Shown piece by piece: positions 7,811 through 15,844 of a DNA stretch of 64,000 bases. Position 1 is the stretch's first letter. The number at the start of each line of letters is the position of its first letter. Both the position numbers and the translations under genes were made by a program. This DNA is from Nonomuraea africana (GTDB taxonomy: Bacteria; Actinomycetota; Actinomycetes; Streptosporangiales; Streptosporangiaceae), in assembly GCF_014873535.1 (NCBI RefSeq), contig NZ_JADBEF010000001.1:4340001-4404000 (forward strand), given 5' to 3'. The notes beneath the pieces are model-generated. The model was not told the origin of the DNA. It worked only from the letters and a program-made list of their open reading frames with translations, and made no database searches.

Positions 7811-9645
7811 GCCACGACCTCTTCCTCTTCCGCCGCGATCGCGGCCCTCTCGGCCTCTTCGCGCTCGTAGGCGGTGACCAGGTTGCGGTAGCCGGGGCAG
7901 CGCTCCAGCAGTTCCTCATGGGTGCCACGGTCGACCACGCTGCCGCGGTCGAGGTAGACCACCTCGTCGGCCAGCGAGATCGTGGCCAGCCGGTAGGCGA
8001 CGACCACGACGGTCGAGCCCTCCTCGCCCTGGCCCGACTCCGTCTCTCCCACGTTCAGCGCGTCCCGCAGGCCGTGCAGGATCTTGGCCTCTACCTGCGG
8101 GTCCACGCTGGAGGTGGCGTCGTCGAGGATGAGCAGGCGCGGGCGGCGGACGAGCGCCCGCGCCAGCGCGATGCGCTGGCGCTGCCCGCCCGACAGCGTG
8201 GTGCCGCGCTCGCCCACCTTGGTGTCGAGGCCGGAGGGCAGCTTGGCGACGAACCCGTCGGCCTGCGCGAGGCGCAGCGCGGCCCAGACGTCCTCGTCGG
8301 AGATGTCGAGGCCGAGCGTGATGTTGCCGCGCACGGTGTCGTCGAACAGGAACGTCTGCTGCGGGACCAGCGCGACCATGTCGGGCAGGCCGCCGTAGGC
8401 GATCTCTCTCAGGTCGACCCCGTCGAGCAGCACCTCCCCCTTGTCCGGGTCCACCAGGCGCACCAGGGTCTGCACGAGCGTGGACTTGCCCGATCCGGTG
8501 GGCCCGACCAGCGCGACCGTACGGCCCGCAGGAACCTCGAAGGTGACGTCGTGCAGCACCTCGGCCGCGCCGTAGGCGTAGGACAGGCCGGAGACGCGCA
8601 ACGCCGCGGGCGCGCCGCCGCGCAGGCTCGCCTCGCCGTACTCCATGGAGCCCGTCGCCTCAAGAACCGCCTGCACGCGCTGCCAGCCGACGACGCTGCG
8701 CGGCAGCTCGGCCAGCACCCAGCCGAGCGCGCGGATCGGGAAGGAGAGCAGCGTGAAGAGGTAGGCGACCTGGACCAGCTCGCCGGAGTTGATGGAGCCG
8801 CCCGACAGCCGCATCGCGCCGATCATCAGCACGATCAGCACGCCCAGAGTGGGCAGCGCCTCCAGCATGGGGTCGAACAGGCCGCGGACCCTGCCGACGG
8901 CGATGTTGGCGTCGCGCAGCTCGTGCGCGCGGCGCCGGAAGCGCTCGGTCTCGAGGTCCTCGCGGCCGAGGGTCTTGACGACGAGCGCGCCGTCGAAGCT
9001 CTCGTGCGCGATCTCGCTGACCTCGGCGCGCAGCTGCTGGGCGTGGGTGGCCAGCGGGCTCAACCTGCGCTGGTAGACCAGGTTCAGCACGGCGATCGCC
9101 GGGAAGATCAGGAAGCCGACGAGCGCGAGGACGGGGTCGGTGATCAGCATCGCGACGGCCGCGGTGAGGAGCATCACGACCACACCCACCGCCATGGGCA
9201 GCGGCGCGAGCGGCGCCCACGCCGCCTCGGCGTCGGCGCTGGCGTTCGACAGCAGCTGGCCCGTCGGGTGCCGGTGGTGCCACGCCAGGGGCAGGCGCAG
9301 GTACTGCTTGGTGACGTCGCGCCGCGACCTGGCCTGCATGCGGTACTGCAGGATGCCCGCCAGGATGCGCCTGCCCGCCACGCCGATCGCCTTGAGCAGG
9401 GCGGTGCCCACGATGAGCAGGACTCCCGTCCACAGCGCGGCGGCGGTGACGTCCCTCTGGCCGAAGGCGGGCAGCACGACGTTCTCGGTGGCCCAGCCGA
9501 GCGCCCACGCGGACGCGACGGTCATTCCCCCGTAGACGCTGCTGCTGATGACGGCGGCCGCGAAGACGGCCTTCTCCGTGCGGATGGCCACCCCAAGGAC
9601 GCGGAGCCCTTGACGCATGACGGCTGAGGTGACCTTGGTCGCCAC
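7807..9645 (-). CDS. ABC exporter half-transporter with degenerate ATPase residues
   Basis: 612 aa with the same fused layout as its neighbour. Walker A is GPTGSGKST and the signature is canonical LSGGQRQR. Walker B reads LLILDDATSSVD, with Asp in place of the catalytic Glu, and the switch reads VVVAYRLAT, with Tyr in place of His. This is the degenerate half typical of heterodimeric exporters such as TM287/288 or BmrCD: one ATP site hydrolyses, the other holds nucleotide. GTG start at 9645 with GGAAGGA 10 bases upstream. It is divergent from the TIGR03085 gene. Confidence 0.92.
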   Translation of the reverse strand: MATKVTSAVMRQGLRVLGVAIRTEKAVFAAAVISSSVYGGMTVASAWALGWATENVVLPAFGQRDVTAAALWTGVLLIVGTALLKAIGVAGRRILAGILQYRMQARSRRDVTKQYLRLPLAWHHRHPTGQLLSNASADAEAAWAPLAPLPMAVGVVVMLLTAAVAMLITDPVLALVGFLIFPAIAVLNLVYQRRLSPLATHAQQLRAEVSEIAHESFDGALVVKTLGREDLETERFRRRAHELRDANIAVGRVRGLFDPMLEALPTLGVLIVLMIGAMRLSGGSINSGELVQVAYLFTLLSFPIRALGWVLAELPRSVVGWQRVQAVLEATGSMEYGEASLRGGAPAALRVSGLSYAYGAAEVLHDVTFEVPAGRTVALVGPTGSGKSTLVQTLVRLVDPDKGEVLLDGVDLREIAYGGLPDMVALVPQQTFLFDDTVRGNITLGLDISDEDVWAALRLAQADGFVAKLPSGLDTKVGERGTTLSGGQRQRIALARALVRRPRLLILDDATSSVDPQVEAKILHGLRDALNVGETESGQGEEGSTVVVVAYRLATISLADEVVYLDRGSVVDRGTHEELLERCPGYRNLVTAYEREEAERAAIAAEEEEVVA

Positions 9646-9725
9646 TCTAGGGAAGTCCTTCCAACGGGGAAATTTCTACTTAAGTCCCTATCATGGTCGA
9701 TCATCTTGTTATTCCCTCGCCCCAG

Positions 9726-9731
9726 TAGAAT
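9726..9731 (+). promoter_or_regulatory. -10 element for a leaderless transcript
   Basis: TAGAAT lies six bases before the GTG at 9738, so transcription should start at or next to the start codon. There is no Shine-Dalgarno sequence. No clear -35 is seen at 16-18 bp. Confidence 0.6.
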
Positions 9732-9737
9732 CGTCTG

Positions 9738-10367
9738 GTGACCCACGCCCGCAGCGAACGCACCGCTCTGTGCGACCTGTTCGACCGGCTCGGCCCCGAC
9801 GCCCCCACGCTGTGCACGGGCTGGAGCACCTACGACCTGGCCGCCCACCTGGTGCTGCGCGAGCGGCGGCTCGACGCCGGCGCGGGCATCGCCGTGCGAG
9901 CGCTGTCCGGCTACACCGACTCCGTCCAGCGGGGGCTGAAGGCCAAGCACCCCTTCCCCGAGCTGGTCGGCCTCGTGCGCACCCCCGGCGGCCTCTATGG
10001 CCTGCTGCCGGTGCTCGACGAGGCGGTCAACACGCTGGAGTACTTCGTCCACCACGAGGACGTGCGCCGCGCCCAGCCGTCATGGGAGCCCCGCGAGCTG
10101 CCCGACGACCTGGAGCGGCTGCTCTGGCGGCGCCTCGACATGGCCGCCAGGCTCATGCTGCGCAAGTCGCCCGTGGGCGTGGTGCTGCACCGCCTGGGCG
10201 GCGGGGTGGCCATCGGCGGCGCCAAGGACGGCCCGAAGGTGGAGGTCACCGGCAGGGCCAGCGAGCTGCTGCTGTTCTGCTTCGGACGGCAGGAGCACGC
10301 CAAGGTCGACCTCACGGGCGACCCCGACGCGATCGCCCGCCTCACCCACGCCCCGCTCGGCATCTGA
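9738..10367 (+). CDS. TIGR03085 family (maleylpyruvate isomerase-like fold) protein
   Basis: 209-aa protein of the DinB/mycothiol-dependent fold group. The N-terminal CTGWSTYDLAAHLVLRERR has the helix with a conserved His, and EYFVHHEDVRRAQ supplies further metal-type histidines. The C-terminal SELLLFCFGRQEHAKVDLTGD is typical of TIGR03085. The family is actinobacterial, of unknown reaction, and often found near his genes. GTG start with a -10 six bases upstream, so probably leaderless. Confidence 0.85.
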   Translation: MTHARSERTALCDLFDRLGPDAPTLCTGWSTYDLAAHLVLRERRLDAGAGIAVRALSGYTDSVQRGLKAKHPFPELVGLVRTPGGLYGLLPVLDEAVNTLEYFVHHEDVRRAQPSWEPRELPDDLERLLWRRLDMAARLMLRKSPVGVVLHRLGGGVAIGGAKDGPKVEVTGRASELLLFCFGRQEHAKVDLTGDPDAIARLTHAPLGI

Positions 10368-10462
10368 GGCGCTTTACCTTCCGGTGCGCGCGTCTCCGCG
10401 CCAACTCATGCCGATGGCCGTACGATGGCCGGGTAAAGACGCCCCCCGGTTATGATCAAGAA

Positions 10463-10479
10463 CATCTTCATAGAAGATG
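10463..10479. promoter_or_regulatory. Perfect inverted repeat before the small membrane gene
   Basis: CATCTTC-ATA-GAAGATG lies 58 bases upstream of the 53-aa gene and just downstream of a TATGAT hexamer (10451-10456). It could be an operator over the transcription start or a 5' UTR hairpin. No T-run follows, so it is not an intrinsic terminator. Confidence 0.4.
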
Positions 10480-10537
10480 CCAGTGATCGCCCAGATCCGG
10501 GTATATACGGCTGGGAATGGACTGCAGGAGGCCCCCC

Positions 10538-10699
10538 ATGCAGGTCAAGAAGGTCGTCACGTATCTGCTCGTGGCGTTCGTCGTCTTCTACCTGTTCACC
10601 CAGCCGAGAAACGCGGCGGCGGCGGTCAACAGCGTTTTTGACGGCATCGTGAACGGAGCCAACCAATTGGCCGTCTTCTTCACCAACGTCGTGACCTGA
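10538..10699 (+). CDS. Small single-pass membrane protein
   Basis: 53 aa: MQVKKVVTYLLVAFVVFYLF gives a short basic start and one membrane helix. Then come TQPRNAAAAVNSVFDGIVNG and a second weakly hydrophobic stretch (QLAVFFTNVV). A near-ideal AGGAGG with a six-base spacer precedes the ATG at 10538, which decides this start over an upstream ATG at 10517. The function is unknown. It lies just upstream of a glutamine-synthetase-like gene on the same strand. Confidence 0.75.
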   Translation: MQVKKVVTYLLVAFVVFYLFTQPRNAAAAVNSVFDGIVNGANQLAVFFTNVVT

Positions 10700-10789
10700 C
10701 AGAGCCAACGGTCCGCCCTGCCGGCGGGTCGTGCGAGTTGACCGTCCACCTGGGATCGAAGAGCGTAGAGTCGGTCAGGTGGGGTGCCT

Positions 10790-12109
10790 ATGAGAGATGT
10801 CATCGAACGGGCCGAGATCGAAGGGATCGAACTCGTCCGGTTCCTCTACGCCGACCATGGCGGGGTGATCCGCGGCAAGGCGACCTCACGCACGCGCCTG
10901 GCCGAGCGGCTCCACTCGGGCATCGGTCACACGGTGGCGATGATGGCGATGAACATGCTCGACCAGCTCCAGGAGGTCGAGCACTTCGGACCCGTCGGCG
11001 AGGTCCGGATCATGCCGGACCCGTCGACCTTCGTGCCGCTCCCCTACTCTCCCGGCGCCGCGGCCATGGCCTCCGACCTGGTCCAGCTCGACGGGTCCCC
11101 ATGGGGCGCGTGCCCGCGCACCTTCCTCAAGGAGGCGATCGCCGCGCTCGAGTCCGAGGGCTACGCGCTGGAGGCGGCCTTCGAGCCCGAGTTCACGCTC
11201 GGCCACCGCGTTCCCGGCCCTGACGGCGGGCTCGACAGGTTCGCCCCGCTCGACGACAGCCTCTGCTACTCCACCATCGGCTTCGACGTCGCCCACGACT
11301 ACGCGATCCGGCTGGTGCGCACGCTCGAGACCCAGGGGCTGCGGGTCGAGCACTACCACCCCGAGCTGGGCCACGGCCAGCAGGAGCTGTCGATACGGCA
11401 CGCCCCCGCCCTCCGCGCCGCCGACAACCAGCTCCTCTACCGCGAGACCGTCCGCGGGGTGGCGCTGCGGATGTCCATGTGGGCCTCGCTGGCCCCCAAG
11501 CCCCTCGCCGACCAGGCGGGCAACGGCGCCCACCTGCACCTGTCGCTGTGGGATCCCGAGCATCACGCCAACCTCTTCGTCGGCGACCCCGACCTGATGG
11601 CCGCCTTCGTGGGCGGCCTGATCGCCCACCTGCCCGGCCTGACGGCGCTGACCTGCGGCACCGTCAACAGCTTCCGGCGGCTGGCGCCCCGCATGTGGGC
11701 CGGCGCCTACGCCGTCTACGGCCCCGACAACAGGGAGGCGGCCGTCAGGGTCTGCTCGCCCCTGGGGCAGACCGGCTCGGTCAACCTGGAGCTCAAGCCC
11801 TCCGACTCCTCGGCCAATCCGTACCTGTCGCTCGGCGCGGTCATCCACGCGGGGCTCGACGGGATCCGCCGCAAGCTCGACCCGGGCGACCCCGTGCTCG
11901 TCGACCCCGACACCAGGCCGGGCGCCTATCCCAGGCTGCCGTCGTCCCTGGACGAGGCGCTCGACGCGCTCGAGGCCGACGCGCTGCTGATGTCCGCGCT
12001 CGGGCCGCTGCGCAGCAGCGCCTACCTGGCGGTGAAGCGCTCGGAGGCGGCCGCCTTCAAGGAGCGCGACACCGCCTTCGAGCTCTTCCACCACCTGCGG
12101 GTCTTCTGA
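10790..12109 (+). CDS. Glutamine synthetase family ligase
   Basis: 439-aa glutamine-synthetase-fold enzyme that should use ATP to join glutamate to an amine. Visible are the N-terminal beta-grasp (LVRFLYADHGGVIRGK), EPEFTLG, the glutamate/metal block ELGHGQQELSIR, NGAHLHLSLW, the ATP-site region LAPRMWAGAYAVYGPDNREA and SANPYLSLGAVIHAGLDGI. ELKPSDSSANPY has Lys where GlnA usually has Arg, and the adenylylation loop of GlnA-I is not evident. It is more likely a gamma-glutamyl-amine or -polyamine ligase than the main glutamine synthetase. The ATG at 10790 follows AGGTGGGG; a GTG two codons upstream is possible. Confidence 0.88.
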   Translation: MRDVIERAEIEGIELVRFLYADHGGVIRGKATSRTRLAERLHSGIGHTVAMMAMNMLDQLQEVEHFGPVGEVRIMPDPSTFVPLPYSPGAAAMASDLVQLDGSPWGACPRTFLKEAIAALESEGYALEAAFEPEFTLGHRVPGPDGGLDRFAPLDDSLCYSTIGFDVAHDYAIRLVRTLETQGLRVEHYHPELGHGQQELSIRHAPALRAADNQLLYRETVRGVALRMSMWASLAPKPLADQAGNGAHLHLSLWDPEHHANLFVGDPDLMAAFVGGLIAHLPGLTALTCGTVNSFRRLAPRMWAGAYAVYGPDNREAAVRVCSPLGQTGSVNLELKPSDSSANPYLSLGAVIHAGLDGIRRKLDPGDPVLVDPDTRPGAYPRLPSSLDEALDALEADALLMSALGPLRSSAYLAVKRSEAAAFKERDTAFELFHHLRVF

Positions 12110-12115
12110 CGACGG

Positions 12116-12877
12116 CTACCTGACCGGGTGGCCCGCCGCCCGGAGGGTCTCCTTCACCTCGGAGATCTTCAGCGTGCCGAAGTGGAACACCGAGGCCGCG
12201 AGCACGGCGTCGGCTCCGGCCGCGACCGCGGGAGGGAAGTCCTCCAGCCGTCCCGCGCCGCCGCTGGCGATCACCGGGACCCTGACCGCGGCCCGCACCG
12301 CGCGCAGCATCTCGAGGTCGTAGCCGTCGAGGGTGCCGTCGCCGTCCATCGAGTTGAGCAGGATCTCGCCGACGCCGAGCTCCTCTCCCCTGGCCGCCCA
12401 CTCCACCGCGTCGATGCCGGTGCCCCTGCGCCCGCCGTGGGTGGTGACCTCGAAGCCCGACGGCGTGCCCTCGGCCCTGCGGGCGTCGACGGACAGCACG
12501 ATGCACTGCGCGCCGTACCTGCGTGAGGCCTCGGTCAGCAGCTCGGGGCGGGCGATGGCGGCGGTGTTGAGCGACACCTTGTCCGCGCCCGCCCGCAGCA
12601 GCCTGTTGACGTCCTCGACCGAGCGGACGCCGCCGCCCACGGTGAGCGGGATGAAGACCTGCTCGGCGGTCCTGCGGACCACGTCGAACATCGTCTCGCG
12701 CTCGCCCGAGGAGGCGGTGATGTCGAGGAAGGTCAGCTCGTCGGCGCCCTCCTCGTCGTAGCGGCGGGCGAGCTCGACGGGATCGCCCGCGTCGCGCAGG
12801 TTCTCGAAGTTGACGCCCTTGACCACGCGTCCCGCGTCCACGTCCAGACACGGGATGACTCGAACCGCGACCGTCAT
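12116..12877 (-). CDS. hisF: Imidazole glycerol phosphate synthase, cyclase subunit
   Basis: 253-aa (beta/alpha)8 subunit that uses ammonia from HisH to make IGP and AICAR. The catalytic Asp residues lie in IPCLDVDAGRVVKG near the start and in VLSVDARR mid-protein; phosphate loops are GGGVRS and ASGGAG. Start ATG at 12877 overlaps the ridA stop (ATGA). It ends six bases from the convergent glutamine-synthetase-like gene and closes the his operon here. Confidence 0.96.
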   Translation of the reverse strand: MTVAVRVIPCLDVDAGRVVKGVNFENLRDAGDPVELARRYDEEGADELTFLDITASSGERETMFDVVRRTAEQVFIPLTVGGGVRSVEDVNRLLRAGADKVSLNTAAIARPELLTEASRRYGAQCIVLSVDARRAEGTPSGFEVTTHGGRRGTGIDAVEWAARGEELGVGEILLNSMDGDGTLDGYDLEMLRAVRAAVRVPVIASGGAGRLEDFPPAVAAGADAVLAASVFHFGTLKISEVKETLRAAGHPVR

Positions 12878-13278
12878 GCCCGAAACGCCTCGATCTCGAT
12901 CTCGACCAGCATGCGCGGGTCGATCAGACCCGCCACCTTCACGCCCGTGCAGGCGGGCCTGACGTGCCCGAGCACCTCGGACAGCGCGCTGCCCACCGCG
13001 TCGTAGTGGCTGTCGTCCACCACGTAGTAGCGCACCATGACCACGTCCTCCCTGGCCAGCCCGGCCGTCTCGACCGCCTCGAGCGCGATCTCGAAGGCCG
13101 TCATGGCCTGCTGGTAGGCGTCGCCGACATGCCGTACCTCGCCGTCGACCGTGGCGGTGCAGCCGGAGACCACGACTCTCGGGCCCGCCACCACCGCCCT
13201 GGCGTAGCCGTACTTCTCCTCCCAGACGCCGCCCGAGAAGATTCTTGTCCCCTCGCGCACGCAGCTTGCCTGGCCCAT
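12874..13278 (-). CDS. RidA/YjgF family protein
   Basis: 134-aa trimeric Rid-fold protein. The C-terminal signature RPACTGVKVAGLIDPRMLVEI with IEIEAF is in place. RidA relatives hydrolyse reactive imines/enamines from PLP enzymes; this may be a non-archetypal subfamily because it lacks the classic start. It sits between priA and hisF with a 4-base overlap to hisF, so it is co-translated with histidine synthesis. The ATG at 13278 has GGAGGG seven bases upstream; the GTG just before it is possible. Confidence 0.86.
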   Translation of the reverse strand: MGQASCVREGTRIFSGGVWEEKYGYARAVVAGPRVVVSGCTATVDGEVRHVGDAYQQAMTAFEIALEAVETAGLAREDVVMVRYYVVDDSHYDAVGSALSEVLGHVRPACTGVKVAGLIDPRMLVEIEIEAFRA

Positions 13279-13299
13279 CACGCGTCCCTCCCTTGGGCC

Positions 13300-14022
13300 C
13301 TAGCCGCGAACCGCGGCGAGGGCGTCTTCCAGCGTGAAAGCCTGCGCGTACAGTGCCTTGCCCACGATCGCGCCCTCCACGCCGAGGGGCGTGAGAGAGG
13401 AGAGGGCGATGAGGTCGTCGAGAGAGGACACTCCTCCGCTCGCGACGACCGGCTTGTCCGTTCGATCGCAGACCTGGCGCAGCAGGTCGAGGTTCGGGCC
13501 GCGCAGTGTTCCGTCCTTGGTCACATCTGTCACCACGTACCGCGGGCAGCCGTCGGCTTCGAGCCTGTCGAGCACCTCCCACAGGTCGCCGCCCGCCTCG
13601 GTCCAGCCGCGTGCCGCCAGCGTAGTGCCTCGCACGTCGAGCCCGACGGCGATCTTGTCACCATACTCAGCGACTATCCTTCGGCACCAGTCCGGCTTCT
13701 CGATGGCGGCGGTGCCGATGTTCACCCGCCTGCACCCTGTGGCGAGCGCGGCCTCCAGCGAGGCGTCGTCGCGGATACCGCCGGACAGCTCGACGTTGAT
13801 GTCGAGCTTGCCGACCACGTCGGCCAGCAGGCTCCTGTTGGATCCCCTGCCGAAGGCCGCGTCGAGGTCCACCAGGTGGATCCACTCCGCGCCCGCCTCC
13901 TGCCAGGCGAGCGCCGCGGTCAGCGGATCGCCGTAGCCGGTCTCTGTCCCGGCCTCTCCCTGCACGAGGCGTACGGCCTGGCCGTCGACGACGTCCACGG
14001 CGGGCAGCAGTACGAGCGACAT
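13300..14022 (-). CDS. priA: Bifunctional phosphoribosyl isomerase A (HisA/TrpF)
   Basis: 240-aa TIM barrel that isomerises both ProFAR (histidine) and PRA (tryptophan). The two acid/base Asp residues lie in PAVDVVDGQAVRL and YVVTDVTKDGTL. The segment DVRGTTLAARGW carries the Arg and Trp associated with dual-substrate PriA rather than HisA alone. It therefore links the his and trp pathways of this window, consistent with no trpF being visible. GGAGG lies 11 bases before ATG 14022, inside the end of the upstream gene. Confidence 0.93.
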   Translation of the reverse strand: MSLVLLPAVDVVDGQAVRLVQGEAGTETGYGDPLTAALAWQEAGAEWIHLVDLDAAFGRGSNRSLLADVVGKLDINVELSGGIRDDASLEAALATGCRRVNIGTAAIEKPDWCRRIVAEYGDKIAVGLDVRGTTLAARGWTEAGGDLWEVLDRLEADGCPRYVVTDVTKDGTLRGPNLDLLRQVCDRTDKPVVASGGVSSLDDLIALSSLTPLGVEGAIVGKALYAQAFTLEDALAAVRG

Positions 14023-14027
14023 CTTCT

Positions 14028-14357
14028 TCAGGTCCTCCGGTCAAAGGCGAGCGTGACGATCACAGGGACGAACAGCAAGGAGAGCACGAACACGGCGAGG
14101 CTGATCAGCCACGACGACCACAGCAGCCAGGCCAGGAGCTGGACGATCACGAAGAGCAGGGCGACGGCGCCGTTCTGGGCGCGCTGGCGGCGCGCGATCA
14201 GGCCGCCCTGCCTGGCGAAGCGGACGGGGCGAGGGGTCAGCCTGGCGACCAGCGCCCTGCGGCGGGACCTGCGGGCCATCCGCTCGGCGTTCAGCCGCGC
14301 CGCGCGCTCCCTCTCGGCCTCGCGTACGGCCCGCCGCCGCGCCCGCTCCTTGCTCAA
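14028..14357 (-). CDS. Membrane protein of the his operon, unknown function
   Basis: 109 aa: an Arg/Glu-rich basic helix (residues 1-60, likely cytosolic) followed by one long or two short membrane helices (about 64-102). TTG start at 14357 overlaps the hisH stop as TTGA, so it is coupled to hisH. No domain recognised. It ends five bases before priA. The position inside an amino-acid operon is conserved enough to look like a real gene, but no role can be given. Confidence 0.75.
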   Translation of the reverse strand: MSKERARRRAVREAERERAARLNAERMARRSRRRALVARLTPRPVRFARQGGLIARRQRAQNGAVALLFVIVQLLAWLLWSSWLISLAVFVLSLLFVPVIVTLAFDRRT

Positions 14358-14986
14358 AGCGTGCCGACCCAGTTCTTCAGCAGCACCGCGCCCGCGTCAC
14401 CCGACTTCTCGGGGTGGAACTGGGTGGCCATGAGGGGGCCGTTCTCCACGGCGGCCACGAACGGCACGCCGTGCTCGGCCCAGGTCACCAGCGGGACGGC
14501 GAAGCCGTCGCCCGGCTTGAGCTCCCACTCGCGCACGCCGTAGGAGTGGACGAAGTAGAAGCGGGTGGCGGCGTCGAGGCCCGCGAACAGCACGCTGTCG
14601 GCGGGCGCCTTGACGGTGTTCCAGCCCATGTGCGGCAGCACCGGGGCCTCCAGGCGCTCGACCGTGCCCGGCCACTCACCGCAGCCCTCGGTCTCGACGC
14701 CGTGCTCGACGCCGCGCTCGAACAGGATCTGCATGCCGACGCAGATTCCGAGCACCGGACGGCCGGCCGACAGCCGGCGGCCGATGATCCGTTCGCCGCC
14801 CACGCTCCTCAGCCCCGCCATGCACGCCGCGAAGGCGCCCACGCCCGGGACGACCAGGCCGTCGGCGGCCATCGCCGCGTCGTAGTCGGCGGTGACCGTC
14901 ACCTGGGCGCCGGTCCTGGCCAGCGCGCGTTCGGCCGAGCGCAGGTTGCCCGAGCCGTAGTCGAGGATGACGACGTTCTTGCTCAC
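14354..14986 (-). CDS. hisH: Imidazole glycerol phosphate synthase, glutaminase subunit
   Basis: 210-aa class I amidotransferase that supplies ammonia to HisF. The nucleophile Cys is in GICVGMQILFE, and the catalytic His and Glu are in ATQFHPEKSG. The oxyanion strand motif DYGSGNL is at the N-terminus. GTG 14986 overlaps the small membrane ORF stop (GTGA); a GTG one codon earlier also exists. Confidence 0.96.
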   Translation of the reverse strand: MSKNVVILDYGSGNLRSAERALARTGAQVTVTADYDAAMAADGLVVPGVGAFAACMAGLRSVGGERIIGRRLSAGRPVLGICVGMQILFERGVEHGVETEGCGEWPGTVERLEAPVLPHMGWNTVKAPADSVLFAGLDAATRFYFVHSYGVREWELKPGDGFAVPLVTWAEHGVPFVAAVENGPLMATQFHPEKSGDAGAVLLKNWVGTL

Positions 14987-15138
14987 CACCAGAGCACCCC
15001 CGCTGTCAGCGCCATCGCGGCGCCGATTCCGCAGATCACCGCGCCGAGCTTCAGGCCCTGCTTGAGCAGCGAGACCACCCCGCCGATCAGGAAGAGCCCG
15101 ATGAAGACCATCGCGACGGCCGTCCAGTTGCTGCTCAT
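14983..15138 (-). CDS. 51-aa membrane protein between hisB and hisH
   Basis: MSSNWTAVAMVFIGLFLIGG begins a protein of two hydrophobic helices (about residues 6-24 and 31-50), separated by LLKQGLK and ending in VLWW. The stop overlaps the hisH start (GTGA). ACTCCTTC-type sequence before the ATG reads GAAGGAGT on this strand, a good ribosome site about five bases away. Small ORFs occur at this place in actinomycete his operons. The function is unknown. Confidence 0.7.
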   Translation of the reverse strand: MSSNWTAVAMVFIGLFLIGGVVSLLKQGLKLGAVICGIGAAMALTAGVLWW

Positions 15139-15184
15139 GCGGACTCCTTCGGGGTACCCCTGAGCAACTCGCCTGCTGTGCCGT

Positions 15185-15844
15185 TCACAGCACGCCCTTG
15201 GTGCTCGGCACGCCCGTGGCGCGCGGGTCGGGCTCGCTGGCCTCGCGCAGGGCCCTGGCCAGCGCCTTGAACTGGGCCTCGACGATGTGGTGGGCGTTGC
15301 GCCCGTACGGCACCCGCACGTGCAGGCAGATCGCCGCCTGCGCCACGAACGACTCGAGGATGTGCCTGGTCATCGTGGTGTCGTACTCGGGGCCGATCAT
15401 CGGAGCCATGCCCTCGGGCTCGGCGTGCACCAGGTAAGGACGGCCCGACAGGTCGACCGTGACCTCGGCGAGCGCCTCGTCCAGCGGGCACGACGCGTTG
15501 CCGTACCGCCTGATGCCCGACTTGTCGCCCAGCGCCTCACGGAAGGCCGCGCCCAGCGCGAGCGCGGTGTCCTCGATCGTGTGGTGCGAGTCGATGTGCA
15601 GGTCGCCCTCGGTCTTGACGGTGAGGTCGAACAGACCGTGCTTGCCGAGCTGGGCCAGCATGTGGTCGTAGAACCCGACCCCGGTGGCGACGTCGACCAG
15701 CCCGGTGCCGTCGAGGTTCACCTCGACCAGAACCGACGTCTCCTTCGTCGTACGCTCGACGCGACCGATCCGGTGCCGGCCTCCTTCGTCGGCCACCCCC
15801 GGAACCAGGCTGTGCTGACTGGTTCGCTCCCTGCGCTCGCTCAC
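15185..15844 (-). CDS. hisB: Imidazoleglycerol-phosphate dehydratase
   Basis: 219-aa monofunctional HisB (no phosphatase domain). The two metal-binding repeats are seen in HIDSHHTIEDTALALG and NAHHIVEAQFKALARAL, and FYDHMLAQLGKHG is present. The frame opens at GTG 15844, overlapping the hisC stop (GTGA). This adds about 20 residues to the usual start at IGRVERTTKE, so a GTG some 16 codons in may be the true start. Confidence 0.94.
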   Translation of the reverse strand: MSERRERTSQHSLVPGVADEGGRHRIGRVERTTKETSVLVEVNLDGTGLVDVATGVGFYDHMLAQLGKHGLFDLTVKTEGDLHIDSHHTIEDTALALGAAFREALGDKSGIRRYGNASCPLDEALAEVTVDLSGRPYLVHAEPEGMAPMIGPEYDTTMTRHILESFVAQAAICLHVRVPYGRNAHHIVEAQFKALARALREASEPDPRATGVPSTKGVL

